NCBI GenBank assembly: GCA_030847615.1
Contig: JAUMIR010000001.1
Span: forward strand, 157,825,001 to 157,889,000
DNA from: Gambelia wislizenii
Lineage: Eukaryota; Chordata; Lepidosauria; Squamata; Crotaphytidae
DNA: 64,000 bases
Reading direction: 5' to 3'
Shown one piece after another: positions 10,587 through 21,605 of the stretch (positions within the stretch are counted from its first letter, which is position 1; every line of letters starts with the position of its first letter). The position numbers and the translations under genes were made by a program. A model generated the notes under the pieces. The model ran no database searches. It saw only the letters and a program-made list of their open reading frames with translations, and was not told the origin of the DNA.

Positions 10587-10808
10587 AGGCCCCTTCCACA
10601 TTATATAGTTAAAATGCTATGATTCCACTGATGTAGCAACATTTTGTGTAACCCTGGGATATACAGTTTACCTAGGGGTGTTCAGAATTTTCCACCAGAG
10701 AGCAATTCCATTCAACTCTTTCAACTACAAATCCCAGGATTCCAGAGGATGCAGTCACGACAGTTAAGTGGAATCACAGCACTATAACTGCACAGTATGA
10801 AAGGGCCC
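10587..10808. mobile_element. MITE with GGGCCCTTTCA ends, copy 1
   Basis: The left end GGCCCCTTCCACATTATA and right end CAGTATGAAAGGGCCC are imperfect inverted complements. The interior has matched GCTATGATTCCACT and GTGGAATCACAGC arms and the CAAATCCCAGGATTCC word shared with copies at 20907, 46256 and, in the interior only, 44846 and 48393. I could not resolve a clean target duplication. Confidence 0.65.
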
Positions 10809-11084
10809 TTGTTTCAGGCTTATTGCTGACTATGGAAGCTTAACATCATAAGATACTTCCATTCTCCTTGCTAATGGGGACAGAGCTGGATAACTAGATT
10901 TACGTTTAAGTAATAAGCTTAGACTTTTAGTCAGAGATCCCAGGAAATAATATAATTTTTATCTGGCTCTTCTCTGTCATCAGTTTGACAAGAACTTATG
11001 AAATTGCTCATATGAATTCTGGAAACATTACAGAAATTAAAAATGGATGGAAAGTGAAAGTGTTCAAAAGTCCAAGTAATGTTA

Positions 11085-11295
11085 TCGATGCGATGCATGT
11101 CAGTGGAGCAGTGAATTCACTATCAGTTTTAGTGCAGACTTTAATGTAGCTATCCAATGTGCTAAACCCTATCCCCAAATTATGTTCAGCACCTTGAATA
11201 GCTCCTTTAAATTCTGACTAAAACCCCCAGCAGATTTTCCAGCCATTGGCACTGGAGCCACTGGCTAAGGACACAACAGGTGAAGAAATCTACGG
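11085..11295. repeat. Unclassified interspersed repeat, copy
   Basis: Contains AGCTATCCAATGTGCTAAA, CCTATCCCCAAATTATGTT and CAGCACCTTGAATAGCTCC. The same ordered words occur in the palindrome at 16153-16813 and in 46843-47045. All three are therefore copies of one family. I do not recognise the class, and no coding frame or inverted end is evident here. Confidence 0.5.
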
Positions 11296-11299
11296 AGAG

Positions 11300-12140
11300 A
11301 GTAGAGTTGTGATCCACTGCTGCTCCTAAAGTAAAACTTTACCCTTTTAAAAATGGAAGCTGATCTTGTCAAGCTATCCAATGTTAAATCTACTGGGGTG
11401 AAAAATTTTAAGGACACCATATCTTAAAATAAATACAAACATTAAGAGGAGAAAGAATTTTATAATAAATAGATTTTAAAGATTATCTTAACATTAACAA
11501 AATCAGTGTCAAAACTATCAGTTAATCAAACTATGAGTAAAACATTCATAGAGACAGAAATGTCAAGCAGATGGCTGATTATATGATCACACACAAGTGT
11601 GAATGTATGTGTTATATAGTCCAGATCGGATCCATGCTTAGAAAGGATCAGAAACCATTCAAACTATGACTTAAGTCCCATTGATTTCAATAGGTATAAC
11701 CCACTGTGTATACTTTGAAACTTTGTATGGAATTATTTGAATCTTTGTTGTTGTGTGCCTTTCATGCCATTTCTAACTTATGGAATCTTTAGCACAGTTC
11801 AGTTTCAAGCATACAGCTTTCTTCTTTTCCTTAATTTCATGTGTGGTTTTCATATGATTTTTCAAAATCTAAAGGGACCACTGTTCCTATCTCCCAGAAT
11901 AATTTTATCTCTATTCTGCCATATCACCTTCAACATCAACCTCCCCTGGTTATCATCAAAAGTACACAAAATTTAAAATGAAGTGTCTGTTCTTTTCACA
12001 TATACTTCAACCTGTATTAAAAAGGGTGGTTTCTCAAGCACTCCATCTGGTGTTTTGGAACTGATAGTAAATCTGGGTTCAATGAACCATGAGTACTATA
12101 GAATTTTAACAAGGATGATGTTTAAGGCAGAGTCCCTTCA
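11300..12140. other. No gene seen
   Basis: AT-rich sequence. A short piece at 11670-11698 (AAGTCCCATTGATTTCAATA) matches the palindromic MITE type also seen at 25010-25195 and 61948-62043. Nothing else is supported. Confidence 0.35.
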
Positions 12141-12142
12141 GT

Positions 12143-12440
12143 TGTCACAAGCATGAGCTTCGGGCCCAAATTAGCAAAGCAACACGGGTAGCAAGGAAAT
12201 CAGGAAAAAGGCAAGGTTTATTTCTGCAGCAGAAATAGGTCCACACTTTGAGAGAGAGAGATCCAAAGTGTGACAACAAGATGGTTTCAGAGCCAGCTTA
12301 CATACCCTTTACAAACTGGCTTTCTCACGAAAACATTCGGAAGAGTTTTAACAACGTAGATCAAAGCACATCCTCTCTAACACAGTTATATAAACTCAGT
12401 TCTCAATTTGGATGGCAGCTAGCACAAAGAAAACTAACTT
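12143..12440 (-). mobile_element. LTR-like block, minus strand (tentative)
   Basis: On the minus strand a TATATAA word (about 12386-12392) lies upstream of an AAATAAACC poly-A-type signal (about 12217-12225), and the block would end in TGTGACA at 12143. Spacing and order fit a solo LTR with promoter and polyadenylation signals. I could not find a matching right boundary or target duplication, so this stays tentative. Confidence 0.3.
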
Positions 12441-12444
12441 GATA

Positions 12445-13456
12445 TATTGTCATTAGGCAGGACTTCTAAAAGTTGTGATATCTTTTGTTATCTGCTCTCT
12501 TTAGCATCTTACCATCTTTCCTTTTTAAAAGATGTAATTTCTTTTTTGTCAAAGCAGCCTTCAGTTCTGCCCATGAAATCCTGAAGGTTGTCTGAGGACC
12601 TCTGGTAAACTGAATTCATATGTCTTTTCAACCCCTCCCCAACCCCCCACTCTGGACTAATAAAGGCTACACTATGTTCCCTTTGATATCTCTCTGCTGG
12701 AGAGTTGCCATTTATTTTGCAGGGAATGTATCAGCATATGGGATGGTCAGGATTTTATGGTTCATCCATCTGTAGCTCCAGAGTGTCTGAAATTGGTCTC
12801 TGGGCACTGCTAACATCAGGTGTGGTCTTCTGTAAAAGACTCAGTATTTGTTACATCATCTTCTTGAGGAATCTTATGTTCTATGGGACACAACATAGAG
12901 TACCACAATTAAGTGAAAATCTCAAGAGTTCTTGATTATTTAAGGCAAAGTTGAAATGTACAGGTATGACATTAAAAAGACATTAAGTATTTTATAAGTT
13001 CTATGTACTTTAACAAGGCATTCTATTTTTATTGGAATATATATGGCGGGAAGAGAGAAGAGAGAGAAATGATAGACGTTGCTAAAGGAAAAGGTCTATT
13101 GTATTTTCACTTCTTTGAGGGTGATTGTAACCTGCTCTTAATCCTTGGAAAAGGGCAGGACACAATTATTCAGGTAAAATTATTTTGTTAAAACTATCAC
13201 ACCGCCTTATCACTTAGTGTCACTTCCCCCACCAGTCCTCAGATGGGCCCAAGTGCACTGGAGTGCAACCAGGCTCTCTGTGGAAAGGCAGCCATGCACA
13301 TATATCTGAGGGATCCTCTTCTGTCTATAGACTTTGCAAAGGAATGGATTATGCCCTTTGTTTCTTAAACTGCAAGATCTGGGGTTGCTTTAAAATGTTT
13401 ACTTGCAATTGGACCATGAAAGGATTGAAACAAATTTGTATAACTTCACAGTTGTC
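12445..13456. other. No gene seen
   Basis: Unique-looking sequence. The short open frames at 12705-12935 and 13003-13191 have no recognisable motif. Confidence 0.35.
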
Positions 13457-13459
13457 TAT

Positions 13460-13791
13460 GGACTTTTTCAAACGGGGGGGGGGGACCCGTGGAGGTCGGG
13501 AGGAGGACAGAGCTGTCCCGCTTACAACACTCAGTTTCGGACAATGCCATCCTCCTCCCAACCTCCCCCCCCCATGCATCTCCCATGCTGCAGGAGCAAG
13601 AAATGTGTCGCTTTTATTAACAGAAAAACCCTGTCAATAAAAAGTGGTGAGTTTCTAATGCCTGCAGCATGGAGAAAGCACGGGAGAAGGTCGGGAGGAG
13701 GATGGCATCGTCCAAAACAGAGTGCTGTAAGCGGGACAGCGCTGTCCTCCTCCCGTCCTCCGTGGGTTTTTTTCCCCATTTGAAAAAGTCC
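13460..13791. mobile_element. Fold-back MITE, TSD TAT
   Basis: A 332-bp inverted-repeat element. The ends are GGACTTTTTCAAACGGGG and its complement finishing TTTGAAAAAGTCC. Both flanks are TAT (13457-13459, 13792-13794), a perfect 3-bp duplication. The arms include GGTCGGGAGGAGGA and TCCTCCTCCCGTCC. The overlapping open frames on both strands come from the palindrome. It shares end type with family B and interior words (GTCGGGAG, GAGGACAG) with family C, so it bridges the two. Confidence 0.8.
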
Positions 13792-13923
13792 TATGTAATA
13801 CAACAAATATGGAATCAGTACACGCATAGTGGTAAACCTTAGTTAAGTTTCGTCTGATCAAAGTTTGATACACATGTACAAGCCACAGTAAGTCGCTGGT
13901 TCACATATTCCTGCCCAAAGCTT

Positions 13924-14010
13924 GAGGGGAGATTTTTAGACTGTAACTCCCAGATTTTCCCCATCTAGAAGATTCTGGGAATTGTAATTCAGAAAAAGTA
14001 CCTTTCCACT
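13924..14010. mobile_element. Small MITE fragment
   Basis: TTCTGGGAATTGTAATTCAG and AAAAAGTACCTTTCC match the right part of the inverted-repeat element at 56228-56351 and the fragment at 30548-30602. The left end is degraded. Confidence 0.4.
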
Positions 14011-14170
14011 GGTGATTCTACCTCTTTTCACCTCCTTTGGCACACTTGAAGAGGCAGCTAAAAGCTCCCCCTTTCAGTTTTAAAGCAACAAGTTTCCCAT
14101 TAGATGTGAACTCAAGAAGCTCTGCTTAATTTAATAAGTTTTAAAACATGGTCAGTTCAAACAAATCAAG

Positions 14171-14731
14171 GGAGATTATTAGATACAGGGGAACACACCA
14201 AAAAATCATGTTCCCAAACATGTCCGAAGAACAGGAGGAGAACAGGAGAGCACCTTACAAGATGCCTGTGTCCTTCAGCTGTTCTGGGGGCGTAGCACTG
14301 AATGGTGCCCATATTGTACAACATTGTGCTATGGTGTTTCACAGTTGTTAATAAGGCGTTCTTTTTTATTGATGGTCCAAAGCCATCAATTGATCTGCCA
14401 TGGCATTTTTGTTGTGGAATTGCAAGCGTCTGAAACCACAAACCGTTCTGCTGGCATGAATAGAGCGTCAATGGGCGGTCCCCGCCAGAACATATCCGGG
14501 TGAAAAAGTGAAAACGAGGTATGGGGCACACTTTTTATGAACCTCTCCATTTTGCGGGCATGTTTTTTTAAGTGTGTTTCAGTGCTTGTGTGTTCATTTT
14601 GTTTTGTTTTTTTAATTGAGTTGCTTTTTGACTTTTAAGCATGCTGCATCTTCTTGCAAGAACAATCGGGATGATGTACCAGAGTGAATGCAGAAATAAA
14701 CAGCACTAGCCGTCATGCTCTGATAATTCTG
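14171..14731 (+). mobile_element. Family-A MITE copy
   Basis: Starts GGAGATTATTAGATA and ends CTCTGATAATTCTGG. It aligns along most of its length with 11-616, sharing TTCTTTTTTATTGA, GAATTGATCT/CAATTGATCT, TCTGCTGGCA, CAATGGGC, GTCC, CACTTTTTATGAACCTC and AGCATGCT..CATCTTCTTGC in the same order. The terminal bases on the right are eroded and I see no clear target duplication. It carries only the shadow frames expected of such an element. Confidence 0.7.
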
Positions 14732-14786
14732 GGGCTGCTCTTTCTCATTATTACTCTCTCTCTGGCTTCTCTTCACAAACGAAGAT

Positions 14787-15185
14787 TCAGGAAGGACTCA
14801 TCCCGCGCTTTCTGCAAGCGCGCTGATGACTAAAAAGGCCAATCTGAGATAGACAAGTCCGGTTGCAGAAAGCACAGGAGAAGGTTTCCTTGGGTGATGT
14901 TTCCGGGTTATGATTCTTTCTGCGTTGTCGTTTCTCTTCAAGACTTGTTCGGCATGAGTTCTCAAATAAGGCTGCAGCATTGTGGATAGTGTGTCTCCAT
15001 GCCTCCCGATGTGAGGCCAGGGTGGACCATTGTTGGTGATCAATTTGGCTGAGCCTGAAGTGTTGTTTCAGGGAGTCCTTGTATCGCTTTTTTGGAGCGC
15101 CCCTCTTACACTGACCCGTGGCGAGTTCACTGTAGAATACTATTTTTGGGAGGTGATGGTCCTCCATCCTAGAAACATGCCCTGC
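14787..15185 (-). pseudogene. LINE ORF2 C-terminal remnant with C2HC finger
   Basis: The minus-strand frame begins HVSRMEDHHLPKIVFYSEL and continues through RGAPKKRYKDSLKQHFRL, a WxxLAxxRxxWRxTIHxAA block and SLEEKRQRRKN. It finishes in a zinc knuckle of the form C-x2-C-x12-H-x3-C. This arrangement is the C-terminal tail of the ORF2 protein of a non-LTR retrotransposon, after the reverse transcriptase. Only the last ~130 residues are present, so the copy is 5'-truncated and dead. I cannot name the clade with certainty. The open frame is well preserved, which suggests a fairly young insertion. Confidence 0.7.
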
Positions 15186-15214
15186 CCTAGAAACATGCCC
15201 TGACTATTACAAAC

Positions 15215-15365
15215 ACTATCTTTCAGCAGAAAGACAACTTGAAGACAACCTGGATGCATCCCCCGATCCAAACATTGGCACCTCATTGATGAAGATGCCA
15301 GCCACAGATGCAGGCGAAATGTCAGGAATAAACTGTTCTAGAACACGGCCTCACAGCCCGGGAAA
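15215..15365 (+). mobile_element. Retroelement terminal block (Penelope-type?)
   Basis: Holds GATGAAGATGCCAGCCACAG, ATGCAGGCGAAATGTCAGGA and TAGAACACGGCCTCACAGCC. The same words occur on the opposite strand at 29700-29850. The 'GATGAAGATGCC...GAAAYGTC' design resembles terminal sequences of Penelope-like elements, but no coding part adjoins it. The class is inferred. Confidence 0.45.
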
Positions 15366-15643
15366 AAAAAAACTACAGAGAATCCCTCACCTGTTCCTAG
15401 TAGTCAAAACACACTATTTTCTGCCCTTTCATGACACCCAAATCTGCAGCCTGAAGAAGGTGCATCACTCTGCCTACTAGTAGGGCTGGCTCTTTTAAGT
15501 CATGCTAATCACTACTTGTTTTGCCTTCCTTTCTTTCCACAAGTTCTTGCATTTAACTTAATCTGTGCCAGTTTTGTTTTATAAATCTCATCCTCATCGT
15601 CTGTTTTTCCTTGTGTACAGTATTTGGTTATTTTCTGTGCCTC

Positions 15644-16152
15644 TTAGATTATCACACACAGCAAATGTGGTGTGATCACAATGCTAGCAGAACACAAAAG
15701 GACGCCAATATCAGATGATGTCTTCCTTTTGCATTCTGCTGGCATTAAGCTAACATGCCTTTTTATTGACAGCTGAAGCCATCAATAGATCCCCCAATTC
15801 CATTTTGGTGCCATTTAAATCTTGTCATTGCAGTGAAAATAGCCGGTCTGGTGCCCAGGTACGTTTCGCTCTTTTTATTACCCTCCCTGGGTTACCTGGG
15901 GCTCTTTAAGTGTGTCTAGGTATAAAAGCTTGGTGTAACTTTTTAGGCTTTCTTTTTGAATTTCCTGTGCGATGAAGTCTCGCGGGATTTCGAACAAGGA
16001 AGTGAATGGGGCTCCATTCACTTCCTCTTTATTGCCAGGGCTGCCTTTGCTGGGAGAGGAAGCTAAGTGCGGGGGGGGGCATTCTTTTGCCGGCATAAAA
16101 ATTGTGGTTTTTCATGCCAGCAAAACAACACTTTAAAGGGGACCATCTGATT
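15644..16152 (+). mobile_element. Family-A MITE with internal palindrome
   Basis: The left end is TTAGATTATCACACA and the right end is cut at CATCTGATT (about 16152), where the large palindrome begins. The interior shares CTTTTTATTGACAG, CTCTTTTTATTACCCTCC and TTGGGTTACCTGGG-like words with 56452. It holds the 28-bp palindrome GGAAGTGAATGG..CCATTCACTTCC (15998-16025) found in several copies. A G9 run is at about 16071-16079. Confidence 0.7.
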
Positions 16153-16813
16153 TGGGTCTGAGCCCAAACCTGAAAGGAGCTATCCAAGGTGCTAAATCTA
16201 TTTGAGAGCTAGGTTTCAGCACCTTGGATTGCTCCTTGAATGACGCCACCAGCCTCCACTGACAATCCCTTACTATTTCCTATGCTAGATGGGTGCAGAA
16301 GGCTAAACCATCTGAAGAGCCAAATATGACCTGTTCGCACTTTTCTGTATTTCCACCTGTGAACTAGACTTTTTTTTAAAAAAGAAAAGATCTGCTACAA
16401 CCTCACTATACCATGCCACTACTTGAAAAGATGGATTTGAATGTACTGGAAAGGAGCCAAATAGTGGAATAGAATGACTCTAAGGGGATTCATTCTATTC
16501 CATCATTTGGCTCCTTTCCAGTGCATTCAAATCTACCTTTTTAAGTAGTGGCGTAGTATAGTGAGGTTGTAACAAACCTTTCCTAAAAAAAAAAAAGTCT
16601 AGTTCATAGGTGGAAATACAGAAAAGTGCGAACAGGTCCTGTTTGGCTCTTCAGATGGTTTGGCCTTCTGCACCCATCCAGCATAGGAAATATTAAGGGA
16701 TTGTCAGTGGAGGCTGGTGGCTTCATTCAAGGATCAATCCAAGGTGCTGAAACCTAGCTCTCAAATAGATTTAGCACCTTGGATAGCTCCTTTCAGGTTT
16801 GGGCTCAGACCCA
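16153..16813. repeat. 661-bp near-perfect palindrome
   Basis: The left arm from TGGGTCTGAGCCC (16153) matches the complement of the right arm ending GGGCTCAGACCCA (16813). Pairing runs almost without gaps to a centre near 16477-16487, where GAATGA faces TTCATT around a short spacer. Sampled stretches of about 190 bases differ at only around ten positions. The arms include AGCTATCCAAGGTGC and ACCATCTGAAGAGCCAAA. Sequence to the right continues as family repeat (compare 11258-11290), so this looks like an inverted duplication inside an interspersed repeat rather than a simple inserted element. Confidence 0.85.
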
Positions 16814-16824
16814 GGCCAGATTCA

Positions 16825-17225
16825 CCACCATCTGCCACTGACATGGATGCAGCCACTTGCCCCTGGAGACTGTAGAATTGCAGTCCAAAAAAAATGGGAG
16901 GGCCAAAGGTCCCACATACCTGCTCTACTCCGTCCTGCTCACTTTTCTATCCTCTTTAGAAGGCAGTCATTTTCTCCCTTCTTTGGGGGCACTATATTTT
17001 ACAACTAGACGATATTGCTGCTGTAAATTAACTCATAGTGTGAAACTAAACATAACCACATATTTCTTCTGTGGTCCCATTGTAAGGTTTGCGGTGGGAA
17101 AAGACCACACAGGTTGTTTCCGTTGCTTGATTCTCAGGCTGCAGGAACATCTAGCTATGGGGGATATGTTTTTAAGTTTATGTACACATGAGAAGACTCT
17201 CAGATAGCAACAATATCTCACTTCA
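16825..17225. other. No gene seen
   Basis: Unique-looking sequence. The 116-residue frame at 16857-17207 has no recognisable motif. Confidence 0.35.
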
Positions 17226-17227
17226 TT

Positions 17228-17320
17228 GGAAAAGGGTGGTTAGTAGACAGGATTCCTTGAATCCCATATTGGAAGAAAGGCAGGATATAAATCCAATACA
17301 TAAATAAATACAATAAATTG
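17228..17320 (+). mobile_element. L2-like LINE 3' tail
   Basis: CCTTGAATCCCATATTGG, GAAAGGCAGGATATAAATCC and a TAAATAAATAC tail match the terminal motif at 3935-3997. It is a short 5'-truncated insertion. Confidence 0.65.
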
Positions 17321-17321
17321 A

Positions 17322-18065
17322 ATGATACACTAACAGGCATGAACTTGAATGATATAGCTGAAGTGAGTATATGCCTACCAGATTAAACTACTGGAAACTG
17401 GGAGGTGGTGGAAGGAGATGATTTTTGAAAAATTAAGTTAGTTACGTTATAGAGAAAGTTGTCCTCCACAAGTCATTTAGTGGGGCATGCTACTAGTCTC
17501 ATTAAAACGGCTGAACTCTTTAGCTTTCTTCCTTAATGTCATGGCTATAGACCTACATATTTAAAGTCTTTTCTTCCCCAGTCACGTATAAAATGGGAAT
17601 GACAGGTTAATTTTTAGAGCCAAAAGGACATGTGCATGGGTGTAGCTATGCAGAGGGCAAAGGAAGGACACTGGCCCCATGAAGAATTCAGTCTCCAAAT
17701 TTCTAGCACTGTAATAACTTAAAATATCAGTCGAACCTTTAGAATTACAGTTTAGGGGTCCAAAGTAAGAGGCAGGTAAAGTTCCCTAGGGAATGCAAAC
17801 ACAGCAAATATAAGAGGTCTAGGTGTGAATGATTTTCAATCACTCGCTTTGCTAGAAATTTGGAGGGTGAAGGAAAATTTCATTTGGGAGGCAGAATTCT
17901 TATTCTGGAACCAATGCCCTCCTTTTGCCCCTCTGTAGCTACACCCGTGAACATGTGCAATTGGATCTCCCCACGTGCCCACATTGTCCCTGGTGTTTCA
18001 CCCACAATAACCCAGTTGAATTTTATTCTAGAAGTAAACTTGGCTGAGACAAAAGTTTTTTGGGG
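17322..18065. other. No gene seen
   Basis: Unique-looking sequence with no supported feature. Confidence 0.35.
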
Positions 18066-18099
18066 GTGTTAGCATGTCTTACTACCCCCTACTTATAAT

Positions 18100-18850
18100 A
18101 TCTCATAATTGGAAATATTGGACATTCAAAGGGGTCAAATAGACCAGGGTGATCCAAAGTGAGGTCAGATGGAGGTCATGAGGACCTGGGAAGGTGTCTT
18201 AGAAATATTTTAGCCCAAGCAAACCCAAACTAGGATTGGGCAGAAGCCCCTGGTAAACAAAACCATTAAGGAGGTATGTGCTAATTCCTCCTTGGCCCCT
18301 CAGTGGTGAGTCACACAATCTGAACAATCAAGTGACCTTTCCAACCCAAATCCCCAGGAAATATACTTTAGAACTCCCTCCTGTCCTGCAGTGTGAGGTT
18401 GTGGTAAACCCATCAATTCTTATCTCCCAGCCATTAACAGCAATTAGCTAAGTTTGGGTTTCCTTTGTTTATTCAGTGGGAAACCCATCTAAGCTTTGCT
18501 CTAGCCAAAGTATCCCCTTCAGGACCTGAAGCAGGGTATAAATATTAGTCCCTGAACAATAGAAGTATGTGCCACTGTGGACAAGCCTGGCCACACTCTT
18601 TCTTGGTGCACCCCTGGACTGGAACTTCCAGTGCTACCCTCAGACTTCTGTCTGAGTACCTCAAAACTCCGCTCTTCAAGACTGGTAACTATTGCCCTTT
18701 ATCCCAACTCTCTCCCTCTATCCAGCCATTCTGCCTAACTCTTTGATAGCCTTCTGTGATTCTTGTGAGTGTGTTGCATGTGTGAATGCTTTTCCTGTTA
18801 TTTCCAATAAAAACATTTTCACTTTAACCTGGAGTTCTCTTCAGTTAGTA
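18100..18850 (+). mobile_element. LTR-like block, plus strand (tentative)
   Basis: A TATA-type word (GGGTATAAATATT, about 18534-18546) is followed about 265 bp later by CCAATAAAAAC (about 18806-18816). The GC-richer sequence between them would be an R region. The order is that of a retroviral or Gypsy LTR in plus orientation. I could not define TG/CA boundaries or a target duplication, and no gag/pol frame flanks it. Confidence 0.3.
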
Positions 18851-18859
18851 CTGGTATAC

Positions 18860-20905
18860 ATCGGTAAAAAGATTCTGAAGTTACTCACCTCTCGCAGCCT
18901 TCCATTTGAGCTAATAATAATAATTCCCCCCCAATATTAATATAGTTTTAGCATCATAAGTGGAGCTCTAAAGTACTCCCACATCTTAGGGTAATGGAGG
19001 AAGAAAGTATTGGAACAAAAGTAGCAGTTGTGTGCGGAGCCCTCAGTTCCACAGATACCATGCGTATATGCTCCTTTTGCTTTGAGATCTGGAGTGCTAT
19101 AACTATTAACACCACCACTACCACTACCAACACTCTCAGCAGATCCTGGTTCAAACAAATGGGTCTGTCCCTGTCATATTGAGTTTTATCTTTTCTTTCC
19201 CCTACCACACTATGAACTCTTTGTACACGTTAATATAAAACATATGTCCCTCCCCCTCCACATGCACACACACTCACACAGCCCTTTCACAAAGATGTGT
19301 GGAAGTGATGATATTGGGTCCTGAACACTATAATTCAGGGTGGGGAAAGGGGTTAGACAACGCAGAGGGAAGACACAGCTACTTAGCATGCATATCAGCA
19401 GCCACATCAATGGGATTGTCTCAGTTGTAAGTCAGTGGAGTGTAATATTTAAATAGCAAATTCCAAATTGTGCCCCATGTGCTTGCCTTGTAAAGAAGGG
19501 AGGGGTGAAGGAAGGAAGGGATACTGACTTTCTGACTACACCTGTGCTGCATGCGTTCCCAGGGTGGCTCTGGCACACTCCCAACATCTGCTCCTTTCAT
19601 TGACTTCACTGCAAATTGAAATTCCATCACAATGTTTTTAGACTCAGTCGAAGCAAGGAGACTGTCAGAAATCCTCTTTAAACTCACCCTTATCCAAACA
19701 GGAAGCTGACCTCTGACCCCCGGATGTAACAGTACACCAGTGGAAATTTCATTATCCTTGTTTCAGCTGTACTAAGTGAAAATTAATTGTGTAATTATCT
19801 GGATGAGCGCATGTGTAAAAGTTTACAATGTGCCAGTTAGATTAGGTAACTTGTTAGTGGTATGGTTCTGAACAGAGATGAGAGACTGTTGTATGCACAC
19901 AAAAAATTAAAATATTCATTCTTTTTAAAAATGGAAGTGAAAAAAAAAGATGCCTGAACAAACTTTGATAATGTCAAAGGAACTCTGCACTTGATATTGT
20001 AACAGGGTTCTCTCCTGGTGTGGTTCCATCTGGTATGTGGAAACTATTTTCATTCCACTGATGTTAAGACTGTTAACATATTATGAAATTAGCTCAAACC
20101 TTTTTTTTATGCACATGTTACTTTAACCGTGTTCCATAACCATAATATATCACCATTTGAAAGAAAATTTATCTATCTCAATTTTATATTTGATGTATTA
20201 ATATTGTCAATATGACAGAATTTTCTTATTTAAAGTTCAACAATGAAATGTGTTCAGAACATAGTCCAGTTACATTTTTTAAAGGAGTATGAGTTTGCTT
20301 CTGCAAGGGAGCTTTGTTCTTGTCCTTTGTTGAAGGGATGATTGGGTGGTTTAGTGACATGCCTTGTGTAGTTCTGGGAATAACAACAAAAAAAAACCCT
20401 ACTTTTGTAGAGATTATTTGCATTTCAAAGCTGCCAGGCTGTTTAGATAGCAGGATATCAGGATGAAAGGTGCTGGTTGGATCATTCCACACAAAGCCTT
20501 TGAAGGAATAATACACTCACTTTCAACAGTCCATAGTAAAATAGTCTTTATCCACACCAACATCAGCAGTGTTGAACATGAAAAATTTGGAAAATGGCTA
20601 GCACATTTTCAAATAAAAATAAAATCCAGGCAGATACTTGATACTATGGCACAGATGTTACTGAAACTTCACTAGATTTAATTGTTTTGTATGAGAGTTA
20701 ACTATAATATGGGTTAATTCCCCCCCCCCAGAACATCAGGGCAAACTGAGCTACTGAAAGTCTAAAACAGATGTGAACTCTGTCAGGTTTATACTGCATT
20801 GGAACAGTATCTTTTATAAAATTAAAACAGCGTATTGATAAAATGACTATATAGTAGATGTAACCACAACATTACAGATTCCTGAATGATATGCCCAGAA
20901 ATAAA
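18860..20905. other. No gene seen, 2 kb repeat-poor
   Basis: Contains no transposon I recognise. Short open frames (18937-19208, 19421-19687, 20226-20516) show only low-complexity or random content. Confidence 0.35.
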
Positions 20906-20906
20906 G

Positions 20907-21130
20907 TACCTTTTCACATTATACAATTATACAGCACCACAATTCCAGTTTAACTGCCATGGTAATATCCTTTGGGACCCTGGGATTTGTAGTTTGGTGA
21001 GGCACTGGAGCTCTCTGGCTGAGAATTCTAATTGCCCATCCCTAAATTACAAATCCTAGGATTCTACAACACATAACCATGGCAGTTAAAGTAGAATAAT
21101 GGCGCTATAATAGGGAAGTGTGGAAGGGCC
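20907..21130. mobile_element. MITE with GGGCCCTTTCA ends, copy 2
   Basis: The left end GTACCTTTTCACATTATACA pairs with the right end GTGTGGAAGGGCCC. The interior is symmetric: TTTAACTGCCATGG and CCATGGCAGTTAAA on either side of CCTGGGATTTGTAGTTTGG and ACAAATCCTAGGATTC. Target duplication not clear. Confidence 0.7.
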
Positions 21131-21479
21131 CATAGTCTATTGATATCAGTGGAATATGCTTGCATATCAAGGGAAGCCTACAGGAAAGGATAAGATAATA
21201 GAGAGGAAGTAAAACTGATTGTACCACTTTACGCTGCAGATGCAGCATATTTTAAAAATATTTTCCTATTGTTTTTGAAACATGTCATTTAAGTAAAGAT
21301 CTTGTACCTAGTTTATATCAGGTTAAAACCTTTACCATTTATGTGAAGGCTGTGTGGAAGTTTGGTTGCTTGCTTGCTTTAGTGGGAGCATTTGTGACTG
21401 TACTCTGAAATGGTACCATCCCTGTATCAGCTTTACATTTCTATCATTTCATTCAGTCCATTATTCATCATCCTAACTC

Positions 21480-21605
21480 ACTGCTTTTCTCAGACAACTG
21501 TTCAGACCCACAACCACCACCTTGACCAAACCAAAAAGGAGCTGGGTGTCACCTACATACTGAAGACACTGAACCCCAAATCCTGAATTGCCTCATCCAG
21601 ATGTT
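21480..21605 (-). pseudogene. L2-like reverse transcriptase fragment
   Basis: On the minus strand this encodes, with a frame shift, the segment around the reverse transcriptase catalytic loop: YLKHLDEAI followed by a QYVGDTQL-like stretch where Y-x-DD-T-QL is expected. It corresponds to the region 33720-33810 of the plus-strand L2 copy. It abuts the CR1 insertion that starts near 21606 in the opposite orientation. Confidence 0.5.

Noticed and set aside
13263..13873. Overlapping open frames on both strands
   Set aside because: They mirror each other across the inverted repeat 13460-13791.
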